This document shows, piece by piece, positions 27,221-39,200 of a stretch of DNA of 64,000 nt. The notes beneath the pieces are model-generated. The model made no database searches, was not told where the DNA came from, and saw only the letters and a program-made list of their open reading frames with translations. The stretch is taken from contig NC_088098.1 in NCBI RefSeq assembly GCF_036370855.1, forward strand, positions 201,607,336 to 201,671,335. Direction: 5' to 3'. Position 1 is the stretch's first letter. Every line of letters begins with the position of its first letter. The position numbers and the translations under genes were made by a program. Source of the DNA: Dromaius novaehollandiae. Taxonomy: Eukaryota; Chordata; Aves; Casuariiformes; Dromaiidae.

Positions 27221-27275
27221 ATGACGGAGCGGCGCCGCCGGGCCCGCCTTCCCCAACATGGTCGCCTGCAGCCAG
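27221..27275 (+). promoter_or_regulatory. upstream ORF in ALKBH8 leader, continuing into exon 2
   Basis: ATG at 27221 has an ideal GCCGCC context and reads [18 protein letters not shown] in a frame different from the main ORF. After splicing it crosses the exon 1/2 junction and stops at TGA 32185-32187, giving 24 codons that overlap the proposed main start. It matters only if transcription starts upstream of 27221. Confidence 0.5.
27258..27275 (+). CDS. ALKBH8: ALKBH8 coding exon 1 (start codon, six codons)
   Basis: ATG at 27258 in a good Kozak context (A at -3, G at +4) encodes MVACSQ and ends at a consensus donor, CAG|GTAACG. Phase 0 joins exactly to exon 2, which is open in the same frame from its first base. 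The exon lies inside a CpG island, as expected for a first exon. The alternative start is the in-frame ATG at 32222 in exon 2 (residue 25), which would remove the first 24 residues and make exon 1 entirely 5' UTR. An out-of-frame ATG at 27221 precedes it. Confidence 0.7.
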
Positions 27276-30200
27276 GTAACGCGCAGCGGCCGCTATGGCG
27301 GCTCCCCGCCCTCCCCCCGGCCTGGTGCCGGTGCCGGTGCCGGTGCCGGTGCCGGTGTGAGACGCGTTTCTCTTCTTCTCTCGGCTCGCCCCGGCGGCGG
27401 CGCGGGCCGCTGCCGTGCCCGGCAGGGGCAGGGTGTGTTTAACGGGGGCGGAGGCCGAGCCAGGCCCTGCACATGCTGCACGCAGCTCTCGCACCCCCCG
27501 CTCCCCCCCGTGTATAAGGGCCGAACGGTATGCGCAGGTGCTGAGATAGATATATTTTTTAAACACGGGCTCAAACCCCATGAACTTAAGGGATATCAGT
27601 GGGAGGTTCCGGTATCGCTGTCAAAAATGCTACGAGAACAGCCGCAGAGCTACACCGGCACTTTCGGGCGTGTTTGCACCATGCTGCAGCTCCTGACTGC
27701 CGCCTCGGGGCCTCCGCGTTCCGCGTCCTCTCCGGGTTTTGCTGGGTTTGTGTCTGTGGAGTTGCTGTATGCGTTTACGTGTCTGAAAAAACCCTGAACA
27801 ACCCCAAACTCGGTAGTAAGCTGCGAAACTTCATAGCCGCGCGTAGCGCCCCCTCTGCTGGTGGCTCCCGTCGGCTCCGCTCGGCCGGAGGAGGCGCTTC
27901 TCGAGCGCAGCGGGCCCGGCCGCCGCCCCCGCCCCGCCCCGCCCCGCTTGGAGCTTTCCGTCTTGGCTGGGCCTGGTTGCAGCTCTCGGTTACTCCGTGT
28001 GATAATCTCAGAACAACCGTGCGGCCCGCTGTAACGGGAGCCGAGGCTGTTGGAGCGGGCGGCGGGTTGTGAGGAGCTGCTCCCTGGTGCTCGTGGAAGC
28101 AGGTGGCAGCAGTAGCGAAGGCTCTGCTGCTGGGCGCTTGTTTTGGAGTCGTGTTGACCTTTGGGAAGTGGATGCGAAGTGCTGCCAAATAAAGTTTTCT
28201 GCTTACGTATAACTGTGATTCCTTAACTTTGAAGCCGAGGGAGACGCTGAGATCAAGGAGAGGTTCTGCTGTCCCAGCGAAGGCATCTGGTGGTATTTGG
28301 GATGCTTTCAGGGGTCGGAGACATCTGCGTGAGGCTGGCAGGTCTGACACCGCCCAGGGAAGGTCTGCAGCCTCTGGAGCAGCAGTTAAAAGACCAGGCA
28401 GTGTAGGGTAGGGCTTTTCTGCTGACTTTAAATACCTTGGTTTAGGCAGCCGAGTCGCACCTCATCTCTCCCTTATTTTATTGGTTAGTTCAGAGGTAAC
28501 GAAAGGGTGGAAAGTAGTGTTTCCACTTTGGTTTCTGTGCTGGCTTGCCAAGTACTGGGCCACTACTGCCTCACTTTTGCTTAGAAAATGTGGGAGTGTG
28601 GGGGGCTTGCTGTCTGAGGCCTGTTTAACCCCGCGCTGCTTTTCTCTAAGATCAGATGCATTCGCCCAGTATGCTGAGCTGTACATGCTGTGTAAAAGAC
28701 CTTTCACTTGGACATCCTTTTCTTGTGGCTGGGCCTGCTCTGAAGAGGCTGACTGGCAGCAGTCTGACTGGTATAGGTGATGTGTATGGCCTCCACACTT
28801 CTCTTTCTGAAACAGATTTGCATGGTTCCAAAGAGTGAACTCATCCGATGCACTACTGTATATTTTTACTCTCTGCACCTGCACCTCACCAAAGTCAAAG
28901 ATGTATCTCTCTCTCACACTTCCCTGTGAAGCGATTTGAGACTGCTTATTCCCTCAAGGAGAAGCTAAGATCTGCATGGGCAAGACATGGCAGTCTCTGT
29001 AAAGCTGTAGGCCTATGTTCACCAAAGACATCTGGGCAGACCAAGCCTTTAGGAACAAATCTGTTACTTGGACAGCTTGTGCACGTATGAGCTTGCTGAA
29101 CAAGCTTGCAAATTGGAAGAACCCTTCTGGCGTGGGTTAGCCTATTAGATGTACTTAGAGAAGCCTTGCTGTAAACATATGCCTCTTTTCATGAGCGCCT
29201 TTTTTTTCCAGATACCTTTACTTGCATTTATCTTTTGTTTTCCTTTTCTTGGCAAAGACCAAAAATGCACGTTTTTCCCATGAGATGCTGTGATGCTGCC
29301 TGCCAGTTACCAGTACCTCCAGCAATAAATTGTATAGTTTGAAGTCTCCCTCAAAACAAACAAACAAAACCAGCAACCTCCCCTCCACACAGCCTGCACA
29401 TCTGATTTCTCAAAATATTCTTTTAGCTGTTTATGAGCAAGATGAACTAGCATTTAAGTTTATATTTTCCTCTGTGCTCTTTCTTTCCCAAGTAAAATAT
29501 AAATTCACTGTGCTTTCTGTCTAAGCCAGTTGGAGATTTCTCTGTTGTTTTTTGGCTAATGAGTGTTAAGGAGAGTGGTGGTGTGTGTGTGTTTAACCCT
29601 GGTTGAAGATTAAATGAATCTTCAATAGGAAAAGTATTTTGAATGTGTTGCCTTTGGAGACAAATGTGGTTTTGTCAAAGAATGAACTGTGGACTGCTGA
29701 AATGTTTACAATCAAGAAGGGAAAATGATTAGTTAAGAAAGTACCACAAGATTCAGGAAAGGAAGGGAGAAAATAAGAATGGAAAATAGGCAAAAGCCCT
29801 TAGTGAGCTCTATCTTCGAACAGTCTCTGGAGGGAGATAGGAGACAATTGCTAATAAATGCATAATGAATAATAATCTCTTACAGGAAGGAGGATGTGCT
29901 GGATAACCCCATTGAGCTTTTCTGCCTCTATCCTTTATGTTTCTGAAGTCATATAAATGAATTATTTCGGTAGAAACCTTTCCTTTTTCTGAAACTGTGC
30001 CCTGTTAGAGATTTGTCATTAGTGAGATTTACTTTTTATACACTATGTTACACTGCATGTCAGTGTGGTTATGCTCAAATTAACGTTGAAAAAGCGACTG
30101 TAGGAACTGGCAACAGTCTAGTGCTGGTAGGGTGGATCTTGGTGCCAAGTAGTTTATTTTGTTTATTTAGTAAATGTAAGTTTCATGTAGTCAGGATCTG

Positions 30201-33200
30201 TGCAAAAATTGAGTAATGTGTGGCCAGGAGGTCAGGGTTCAAGCTGTTATGGCCATTCATGCAATGTCTCAAACCTGATAGCGGACATCTGAAACAATTT
30301 CAGGATAGAATCGTTGGAGCTCACCTGCTGATGGCTTGCCAGGTTTGCCAGAAAACATTGTTACTCTGTGTTGTCAATTCATTTTCTTTGACAAGTGTTT
30401 TAATTCAAGACTGCTATAAAGTGGAGTTTGTGAGTAGAAAAGCAAGGATAAGAGAAAGAAACAAGAGATGTTAAAGAGGGGCAAAAGACTGGGTTTTCTT
30501 CAGGAGCATTTATTCTGCTCCTTTTTGGAGGATTTGAATCTTACTTCTGCTGCGTACTGTTTTCATTCTGGTTCCCCTTAAAGATTTTCAGCACTATAGA
30601 TAATGGTTGTGCATTTTGACAATGGTAAGCCTGCAGCAGCTGCAAGGAGTATATAATTACAGCTCATATTCAACTCTTTAATTTGTTTATTATTTTACTA
30701 ACATATTTTCTTTTTTTAATCAAGTATTTACTAAGGCATTCAGCGCAAAGTTGCATCAATTAGTAGAATTAATCATTTCTTTGACCTTTACCATTTTCCT
30801 GTGATACATTGTCCTATTATAGTGGTTGTGTCTGCAGTTTAGGTATTGGGGACCAATCTTGCAAGCTGGAAGATTGCAAACAGATGACAGGTGGAGCAGT
30901 TGGTTTATTTAAATAAAAAAAAGCTATGCCAATCACCAGTATATTTACTTAACATTTTCCAGGATTGTTATGGGATCTGTGTAGTAAAAGAATGGGAAAA
31001 GACAGACAGCTGTGGTTTGTTTGTCCAGCTCTGTTTTGAGGATTTTTGGGAAAGAAGTAGAAGAGAGGAGACCCTGAAAATATGGGGAAGGGATTATGCT
31101 ATCTAGAGAGAGAAGAGAAAGGAAGGCACAGTCTGACCACGTCAATGTCTGGAAACTTTGTCATAGTCTTAAGTAAGGTCTGAACTGTTTTCTTGGGTTT
31201 GAAAGAAATGGGAAGAGGGAAGGGAAAAGAAAGTAGGCTCAGAGGGGCATGGGAAGGGTGCTGCGTGATCTCGGTATAGTAGTAGACCAGGAGGGGTAAA
31301 AGACGCAACAAAACCTGGAGGAGGCCAGTGAGTGGGTTACCTACCAGTGAGTTACTGGAGGGTAAATGGTGTGCTGCTGTTAAATTCAACAGTCAACAGA
31401 TGTACACAGTTGTTTTGTTCTTTCCCATAACAGGAATGTGATTTTCTTGAGGTTTGGGAGATGTGCTGATGAGGTGTGGAGCATCCTGATCACTCATTCT
31501 TGAGCTTCTGGGTGTCAGACACGTTTTTCTACTCTCAAAAAATGCCCCAATTTTTGCCATATGTCATATTCATTTGAAAGTGGCAAGTCTGAAGTAGGAG
31601 GCCAAATGGGAACAGTTCATCTCTAACTCAAGTATTAGGTAAAGCATTGAATAAGTTAGAAGCTGAGATGATGCAAGTGTCATGGCAGTTCCACACAGGT
31701 TTTTTCCCTTGTTCTGCTCTGGAAAGACTGTGTAAGGAGGAGAAGGAAATCAACCGAAATTACTTAGTGAAAACAGGAGGGGCAGACAGGGTAAAAACTA
31801 CAGATGGATGTATGTAGTGCTGTTGTGAATAGAAGAGTAAAGTGGAGATGAGAAAAATGTGGAAAATAAAATCTAGCAGCTTTATCAAGTCTTGGGGAGG
31901 AAGCCTCTTAACGAAAGAAAGTTTAATAACAAAGCTTCTAAGGTGGGGAGAACTGTGATATTGACTGAGGAGGACAGTAATGTGCAGATTCAGTTTTGTC
32001 AGCCCCAAATAGCTCATAAAATCTGGAATTATCAAAAGTCCAATTACTACCCTAAAGATGACTTATAGGACAGGAAGGCTATAGCAGAGCAGTCTGCTAG
32101 AGCAGACTGAGTTATTTCGTTTTTTCAAACGGGAAACTTACTGTGTATTATTATTTCTGCTTCTCAGATCGCCAACGTGGAAACTGACAAAACCAGTCAA
32201 GACCATTTCAAAGTTCGTAAAATGAAGAAGAAGGTATTGAGGAAGCAGGCCAGAGCTCAGCACACATTGATGAGACATGAGGGCATTGAGTGCGTCTCCC
32301 ATGCCACACAGGTGATTTGCAGCTCTAATTTTTAAGAGAGTGTGAAGATGCTGCTTGTCTGTGTCCTAACCTCTCTTATGTTTTTCTGAAGCGCAGTTCT
32401 TCTCTAGAAAGCCCTTCTTGAGACTGAGGATTGGCTGTACCCCTTTGATTCCAACCAGAATCATATTTCAGCTGTTAATGCCTGTGGAGAGACTTTGCTG
32501 GTCTTTGGATGAGGTTTTTTAGTCTGAAACAATAGTTTGGGTTGGGGAGGTTGATGAAGCATGGAAAATGTTACCCTGCTGAAGTAGATAGATTCTTCTT
32601 CTCTTTCTTCCTATGATTTCTTTTTGTCTTCTCTGGCTTTTAGCTTTGTATCTTTTTCCGGTATAATTTTTCATCAAATATAATCTGTCTCATCTACACA
32701 CCCTGTTAAAAACATGTCTGTCTTAGAATCTTTCCTACATTGTTTTCCTCACATAAATTGATTCAGGCTGTGATTCTGTGGGAGTTGAACTGATTGACTG
32801 ACTTGCAGCTGTTGAAAAGGGGAGAACATTCTCTTCCCTTGCATAAAAGGGGCAAGAGAGGGCAATTCTTCGTCTTCATTATGATACTCAGTGAAATTTT
32901 CTATAATCCACTTTATTCCCTAACCTAACAGAAAACTACCCAGTTTTTTGATCTGATGGTTTTCTGTCATAGTAGAGAGTTACAGCAGATCAGAGAGGCA
33001 CCTGGTGAATACTGACTGGTGCTAGCAAAAGGTAAGTGGCAGGAACTTGCAGCCAGGAGCAAAGGAAGGGAGGGAGGATATTAGAGAGTTTCACTTCTTT
33101 GTGTCAGCTGTGGGGAGATGCTAAGTTGGCTTGAAACGTATTCTAGTACTGTATCATTTATTCTGTTTATCTTGATCTTGCAAATTCTTCCCATTCAAAT

Positions 33201-36200
33201 ACAGAAACGTATTAAGTCTTTATACTCTTTCCTAAGAAAATTGGGCTTTGTCTTCACTGAGATTTCATACCATGTGAGCATATGCTAAAATGACCCAGCA
33301 ATCTTGTATATGTTGTAAGCTCTTTGGAGGTAGTTGCTGTTGGTTTTTTTCCCCCTCTCTAGTATTCCTTGCAGATGGATCTGTGATCCAAGTTTTGTTT
33401 CCCTTGACACTGCTCCAGGTGCCAAATTATCCATCTAATCTACCCAAATGAATAATTTTTGGGTCCAACAAGCTCCTCATGGATGATAGACTCTAGAAAA
33501 TCCTTATAGGCTTAGTGCAGGGAATCTGGTTGTAATGACATTGCTCAGTCACAAGAGCGTGATCAATTGTTGCATGTGCTGCTGTTTTATAGTCAATGTC
33601 TGTGTAGATGAAGCGTCTATAGTCAGTGAAAGCACTTGTTTGAGTCTCCTTATTTCCCCTACACGATGGGCCTCCCCACTAGTAACGTTCTGGAATTTGT
33701 ATTAATAACAATACTCACTAATGTGGTTATCTTTGAATAATTTGATCAGTAATGGACAGCCTGATGCTGTGCTAAAAAGTGTTAATAGAGCCACAACAAC
33801 AGACAATCTCAGCAGTAACTCAGATATGCTCACTGTTTAAAAAAGAATTACTGTCATCTTTTTCTTTATTAAATCCTTCTCTTCAATTTTAAACCTAATT
33901 TTCTGTCTTTTAGAGAAGTGAAATGCTATCATTTGAAACAATTGAACACTTCAGCAGCTGCTTTCAGAAAAGGTCACAGAACATTTATAGACTTTAAGGA
34001 AAAGATTGTCTGAAAGTTTTCTAGAAAGGTGTTACGTGGAGGCAATCTGAGTAAATTGTTGCTAGCTGTATAGAGTCACCAAAGCTCAATCCAAACTTCA
34101 AGACTGCATCCTCATTTGCCTTTAAAATGGGACTTAAACTTCTCTATGCTCCATGGTTAGACTAAACATCTAGTTATAACACATAGCTATTCACATGTCA
34201 AAAGAACTTTCTATCCTTTTTTAAAAAAAGGACTGTGGTTTTTGCAGAAGATATTTCTTAAATTCTAGTCCTTTAAAAAATCTATTTTTTGTGTTTCTTC
34301 TAGTATTTAGTGAACCAGCAATGATCCTTACAAACTGTCACTGAAAATTATGGTCATAACTCACTATGAAAGCCTAAAATGAAGCAATTACGCCTTGTAC
34401 TCAAAGTAATCTGTGTTAGCTAAGGATGGGACACAGATCCCTCTTGTATATAAAACAAGAGGGAGAATTTTCAGAGAAGAGTGCTAAAGCAGAACTAGAT
34501 GCTCTGTTTATAGAGGCTGCTTCCAGATATATGAGGGACATGGAGTGGGACTGAGAATACCAATCTCTGTGCTTGGAAAGACTCCTTGGCAAAGAAGAGA
34601 AATCCTTTCTTAACAACAACAACAAAAGAATCACAGTCTTGGAAAGTTTTTCTGTTTGTTTTTGTTAGTAGTAACAGGTGTCCAGAAAAGTTCCTTTTTA
34701 GAGGACTCCAAAACGATGTCTGACAGTGTCACTTTTTCTCTGTGGTACACCTGAGGACACACACATGCCAGTTCCAAGTTTGAGTGGTCTTGCAACTACA
34801 TGCAAGAAGGCTATAGCTCTGCTAGAGGTAGAAAGCCTTTATGCCGGAATGTGTGCTCGACAAATATAGATTGCCCATGCTTTAGCCTCGGATACCAGGC
34901 TAATTGAAATATAAATATTTTGCATGGAATACATAGAAGAATGTTCATGGGCTTGCTCCATTTTTCTTTATAGAGCTGCTATATTGTTAGAGTGTTTATT
35001 TCAGGTCAGTCAACAGTAATCATTAATTCTCCTTTTTCTTTTATTTCTGTTTAATTAGAGCTTGGTTGTTGCCAATGCTGGTCTAGGTAATGGGATGAGT
35101 AGACACCAACTGTTTAGGATAGTAGAAGAATATGGATTGGTGGAAACAGTCTTAATGCCACCGAATAAACCATATTCATTTGTGAAGTATGGGACAACAG
35201 AAGAAGCCAAGAAAGCCTTTGATGCCCTCAATGGAAAAGAAGTTACACTGGAGGACTTTGGCCAAAATATTGTTTTATATATTAATTTTGTGGAAAAAGG
35301 TATTGTTGTTCTGCTTGCCTGTAAAAATTACTGAATACTGCTTCCCTTTGCTTTTGATTCTTGGAGTGTAAACATAGCTAAAAACCCCACTGATCTTTGT
35401 AAGTAGATACAGAAAGTTAAAGCCAGAATCTAAAACACCTCACAAAAAAAAAAAAAAATTATTTCCTCCTTGTATTTGATGATAGGATGCTCTAATCTGG
35501 ACTCCCTTAGACTTGGAGGCACAAGGAGAGAGGTGGTCACTTAGGTAGTTTCCAGACCATTCAATGCTGCATATGAATGTTTCATGATTAAGGAGCTAAA
35601 TTGGAATCTAGGAGATCTCAGAATAGTTCATTGGACTGCTTCTGTGACCCTGGTCTTCTGATCTCTTTCTCATCCCCAGAGAAGGAAAATATGTACAATG
35701 AGATTTCTGCTTTTTTTGCTCTCTTCAACCTCTCTTTTGTGACTGACTGTAAACTATTTAACCCTCTTCCTATGTACCTTTTCCTGTGAGTTTTTATAGT
35801 GTCTATAGTGAAAAGGGTTGGTGTGTACATTCTGTTGGTGAACAGATATTTTTAATTAAAAAAAGAAAGTTAGGACAGCTAGCTGAAGGCCCCTATGTCA
35901 CCAGCATTTTCTGTTCAGAGAAGTGTAGCATTATGGTCCTCCATATTTGATCACAAGTTGCTTCTCTGTGCATCAAAAACAAGAAGTAATAGAAAATAAC
36001 AAAGCACTTTTTTCCCTGTTAGTGGTAGTTGGAACATTAGAATTTCAGTGGTACTCTTTGCTTGACAGCTACAAGCAGAGGTGAATTGCCAAAGCTAAAG
36101 TGTAAATTTTATCTGGAAGTTAAATAAAAGTTAAACTGAAATGCTGGTATAATCTCTCCTGAAATTATTGGAAATTTTTTAATCATTAATTTGACAGAAA

Positions 36201-39200
36201 AGCAGACAGTTTTGCATTTGGAAAGCATGGATCTTACTGGACTTATGCAGTAAAATTTAGAAAGTGTTTTGCGTAATGCAGAATTTGGGCTTTATCCTGT
36301 TTCATCATGTCAAAAGGGGATCATTTATTCACCAAATCAGCAACCAATCAAGGCTCTGTTGCATCATTAAAGTAAATATTCTTACAACTATACTGCATTT
36401 CTGTAAATATTCCTATAGCTATAACCTATAGGGAATGCATGGTTTATTTTCCCTCAACAGTGACAATATTTTCTTTTTCCATACACCCTAGTTTTTTGGA
36501 AGAATGCTGTACCTACAAGCTTGCCTCCAGGCCTAACAGTCGTTGAAAAGGTTATTTCTCCTGAGGAAGAAAGGATGATGTTGGAAAGTATTGACTGGAT
36601 AGAAGATGAAGATACTCAAAATGGTGAGCAAAACTGTACAAATCCAGACCTTTAAAAATATTTTCATGCTGATATTTTCTGCATTTTCAGTTTACAAGAA
36701 GTCTGCATGTTGGAAAATGTGTTGTTTGAAGTTATTGTGTATTTGTTCTTCTTGTTTTAGAAGTTGGGTGTTATATCATAAATGATTAACTACCAGGGGC
36801 AAGTGATCTAAAGTGATATCCTGGAATGGGTTTACTTGAATAAGATTCCTCCATCCGCAGACAACTCAAGTCTTTTATAGACAGTTCAGTCCAGCCACAA
36901 GACTTTGTTCTGTGGGTTGTAAGGTTGTAATCTGATGTCCTACTTAGGAGCTGTCTTCTGTTGAACCAAAAAGAAGGCAGTGAAATACTCTTTCCAAATG
37001 CTTTTGTGCTTTCACTTGAGCCCTGTGGAGTTAAATTGAGTAATAAAATGAGTTGTTCTTGGAATTAACTCCAAAGTTCTTATATAAATTTTTTCCTTGG
37101 AACAATGCAAAAGGTTATATTGACCTTAGTTAACATGTAACTTAGTGAAAGTGAAGGATCCTGCTGTATACTCAAGATAACAATCAAGTGCTAGTCCAGA
37201 GGTCAGGGCAAGAATAAAGATGCATTAAACACAGGTCAGTAAAATTGATACTTCTCTACTTCTTGTATGTACAAAAGCAGAGGCAGTTTGACTTTGAACT
37301 ATAGTGGATGCTATGGCTTGATGCCTTGTTACCTTTTGTACTTGCAGAGGAAGTGTGTGCCATCAAGAGCAAGGGTCACATGTTGTTTTAGTGATTGATT
37401 AAAGAATGTTTAGGTTTAACAGAGGTGAAATGGAATAGGGAAGCAGCAAATTGCCTGAACTATGTTATGTAGTCTAATCTTATTTTAAACTTGTGTGCTT
37501 TCACAGCCCAGAAGACTTTAAAACATAGACGAGTAAAACATTTTGGATATGAGTTTTGCTATGATAGCAACAATGTTGATAAAGATAAACCTTTGTCTGG
37601 AGGTGAGAACTTTCCTATTAAATAATACTTATTTTACACCAATATTTAAACCATTATATAAAGCTTTTAGCCTCAGGTAATGTATGGATGTGAGATTCTA
37701 ATTAAAGGAGAGCCTTTGCTGGATCACTATACTAAACGGTGCTCCAGAATGGGATCCATTTGTAATTAGCGTGTGTGCTTGAAGCTTGTTTTTAATCACT
37801 TGCCAGGGGTTGCTATCCTTTTTTGAAGTGTAGTCAAATATGGCTTTTGGGATTGTAATTGTCATTCTTTTTTAGTTTTGTTTCATAAAGCAATTACATG
37901 TTATGAATTACATATTAATTTGTGTGGGGGGGTTGTGACGTATTTGTTTGTGTATATTTATCTTGATTAGCTTGAAGCTTGCTGGATGCACACCATTTAA
38001 AAAAAAAAAAAAAAAAAAACTTCCTTTGGACTGAAAGCAGTCTTGAAAAGGTTTGAATAACTCATTTGGAGTTGAGAGCTCTGAGTCAGAGGAATGCAAG
38101 TGAGTCATCTTATAGTCTTAGATATAAAAATAGTAAAATGGGGGATTAAAATCCAATAAAACTTAAATATAAGTGTTTAAGGTGATGCATATGTATAGTG
38201 GCGGATGTAGCTTCCAACAAATGGGTTCTGGTTGCACTGGAGTTCTAACAGTGAAACTGTGTATAATCATAAGAGCATTGATATTTGAGCTGTTTTCTGG
38301 TCTCACAGATGGAGTATTTTGTGTGTGAGGGGAACATAACTAGGGGAAACACTTCACTGGGGGAAAACAATGAAAAAAATCAATAGATTCATGAAGAGGT
38401 CAGTATTAACATGTTTATGGGTGATACATTTGACAGAATTTTACAGTTAAGTCATCAAGTATAATAGCAAACTAAAGATTCAGTGCAGGACTGTAACTTT
38501 CATTCCTGATTTAAAAACAGCAAATTTAACCTCGGCTGATTTATTTGAAAATATTTGATCCAGTTCAGTAACAGATTTTTAGAGGGTAAATTTTTTAGAG
38601 AGGTCTCAACACAACCTCTGACTTTCTGTGTAATAATTTTTCTTGACTGCAACTTCCATATTACTGTTGGTGGAAACTTTGCATCTGATTTGATAAGCTT
38701 TTATTATTATGCAAAGATAATGCAGTTTGCATTTGCAAACAGTGGGTCTAGTCTGCTCGTGAATGTGGAGGGCTTGGATGAATAGCCTTTTTAATTGTAA
38801 GATGTTATAAATACATCCAACTTGCAGATCAGGCACACAGTTTTGATATATGTGTTATAGCAAATGCAGAGTGGTCTTTATTAAAGATGGCTTATGAGAT
38901 ACTTATGAGGCTGTTTCAATGTATTTTGTCCAAATATTATATTTATTCTAAATAAAAAGTGTCAGAAGCTGTCTTGCTTACAGTTTTGTTTCTAAAACTA
39001 GGTCTCCCTGAAATTTGCAACCTATTCTTGGAGAAGTGCTTGAGGCAGGGATATATCAAGCATAAACCTGATCAATTGACTGTAAATCAGTATGAACCTG
39101 GACAAGGTAAGTGTATTTGTCCTTTAAAAAGTCTGAGCTTCTCACTTCAACTGAAATTCAGAAGCCAATAGCATCTAAATGGGTCCTGGTGCAGGGACAG

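Larger units (their letters stand above)
26690..28090 (+). promoter_or_regulatory. ALKBH8: CpG-island promoter of ALKBH8
   Basis: A sharp rise in GC and CpG content spans the ALKBH8 first exon in otherwise AT-rich DNA. A GC box (GGGGCGGGC, 27194-27202) lies about 60 bases upstream of the start codon. YY1-type cores occur as GCCGCCAT ending in the upstream ATG (27216-27223) and as ATGGCGGC at 27295-27302. Four overlapping Sp1-type GC boxes lie at 27923-27947 within intron 1. No TATA box is evident, as is usual for a housekeeping CpG promoter. The transcription start was not determined; 27150-27250 is my estimate. Confidence 0.8.
27276..32167 (+). other. ALKBH8: ALKBH8 intron 1
   Basis: 4.9 kb, GTAACG to TTCTCAG. 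The first 0.8 kb is still CpG island, with the hexanucleotide repeat, the CTCF-like motif and the GC boxes. The rest is AT-rich with CAAA and GT microsatellites (29354-29370, 29578-29592) and nothing else recognised. Confidence 0.85.

Noticed and set aside
27159..28350. Long open frames around the ALKBH8 first exon on both strands
   Set aside because: These are CpG-island shadows. The poly Gly-Ala and Pro-Ala stretches come from the GGTGCC repeat, and only the 18-base exon 1 joins a conserved protein.
30223..30236. GGTTCAAG-like string as a tRNA B box
   Set aside because: No matching A box or cloverleaf around it.
37999..38019. Poly-A run as a sign of a processed pseudogene
   Set aside because: No coding-like or retrotransposon sequence precedes it and no flanking target-site duplication was seen.
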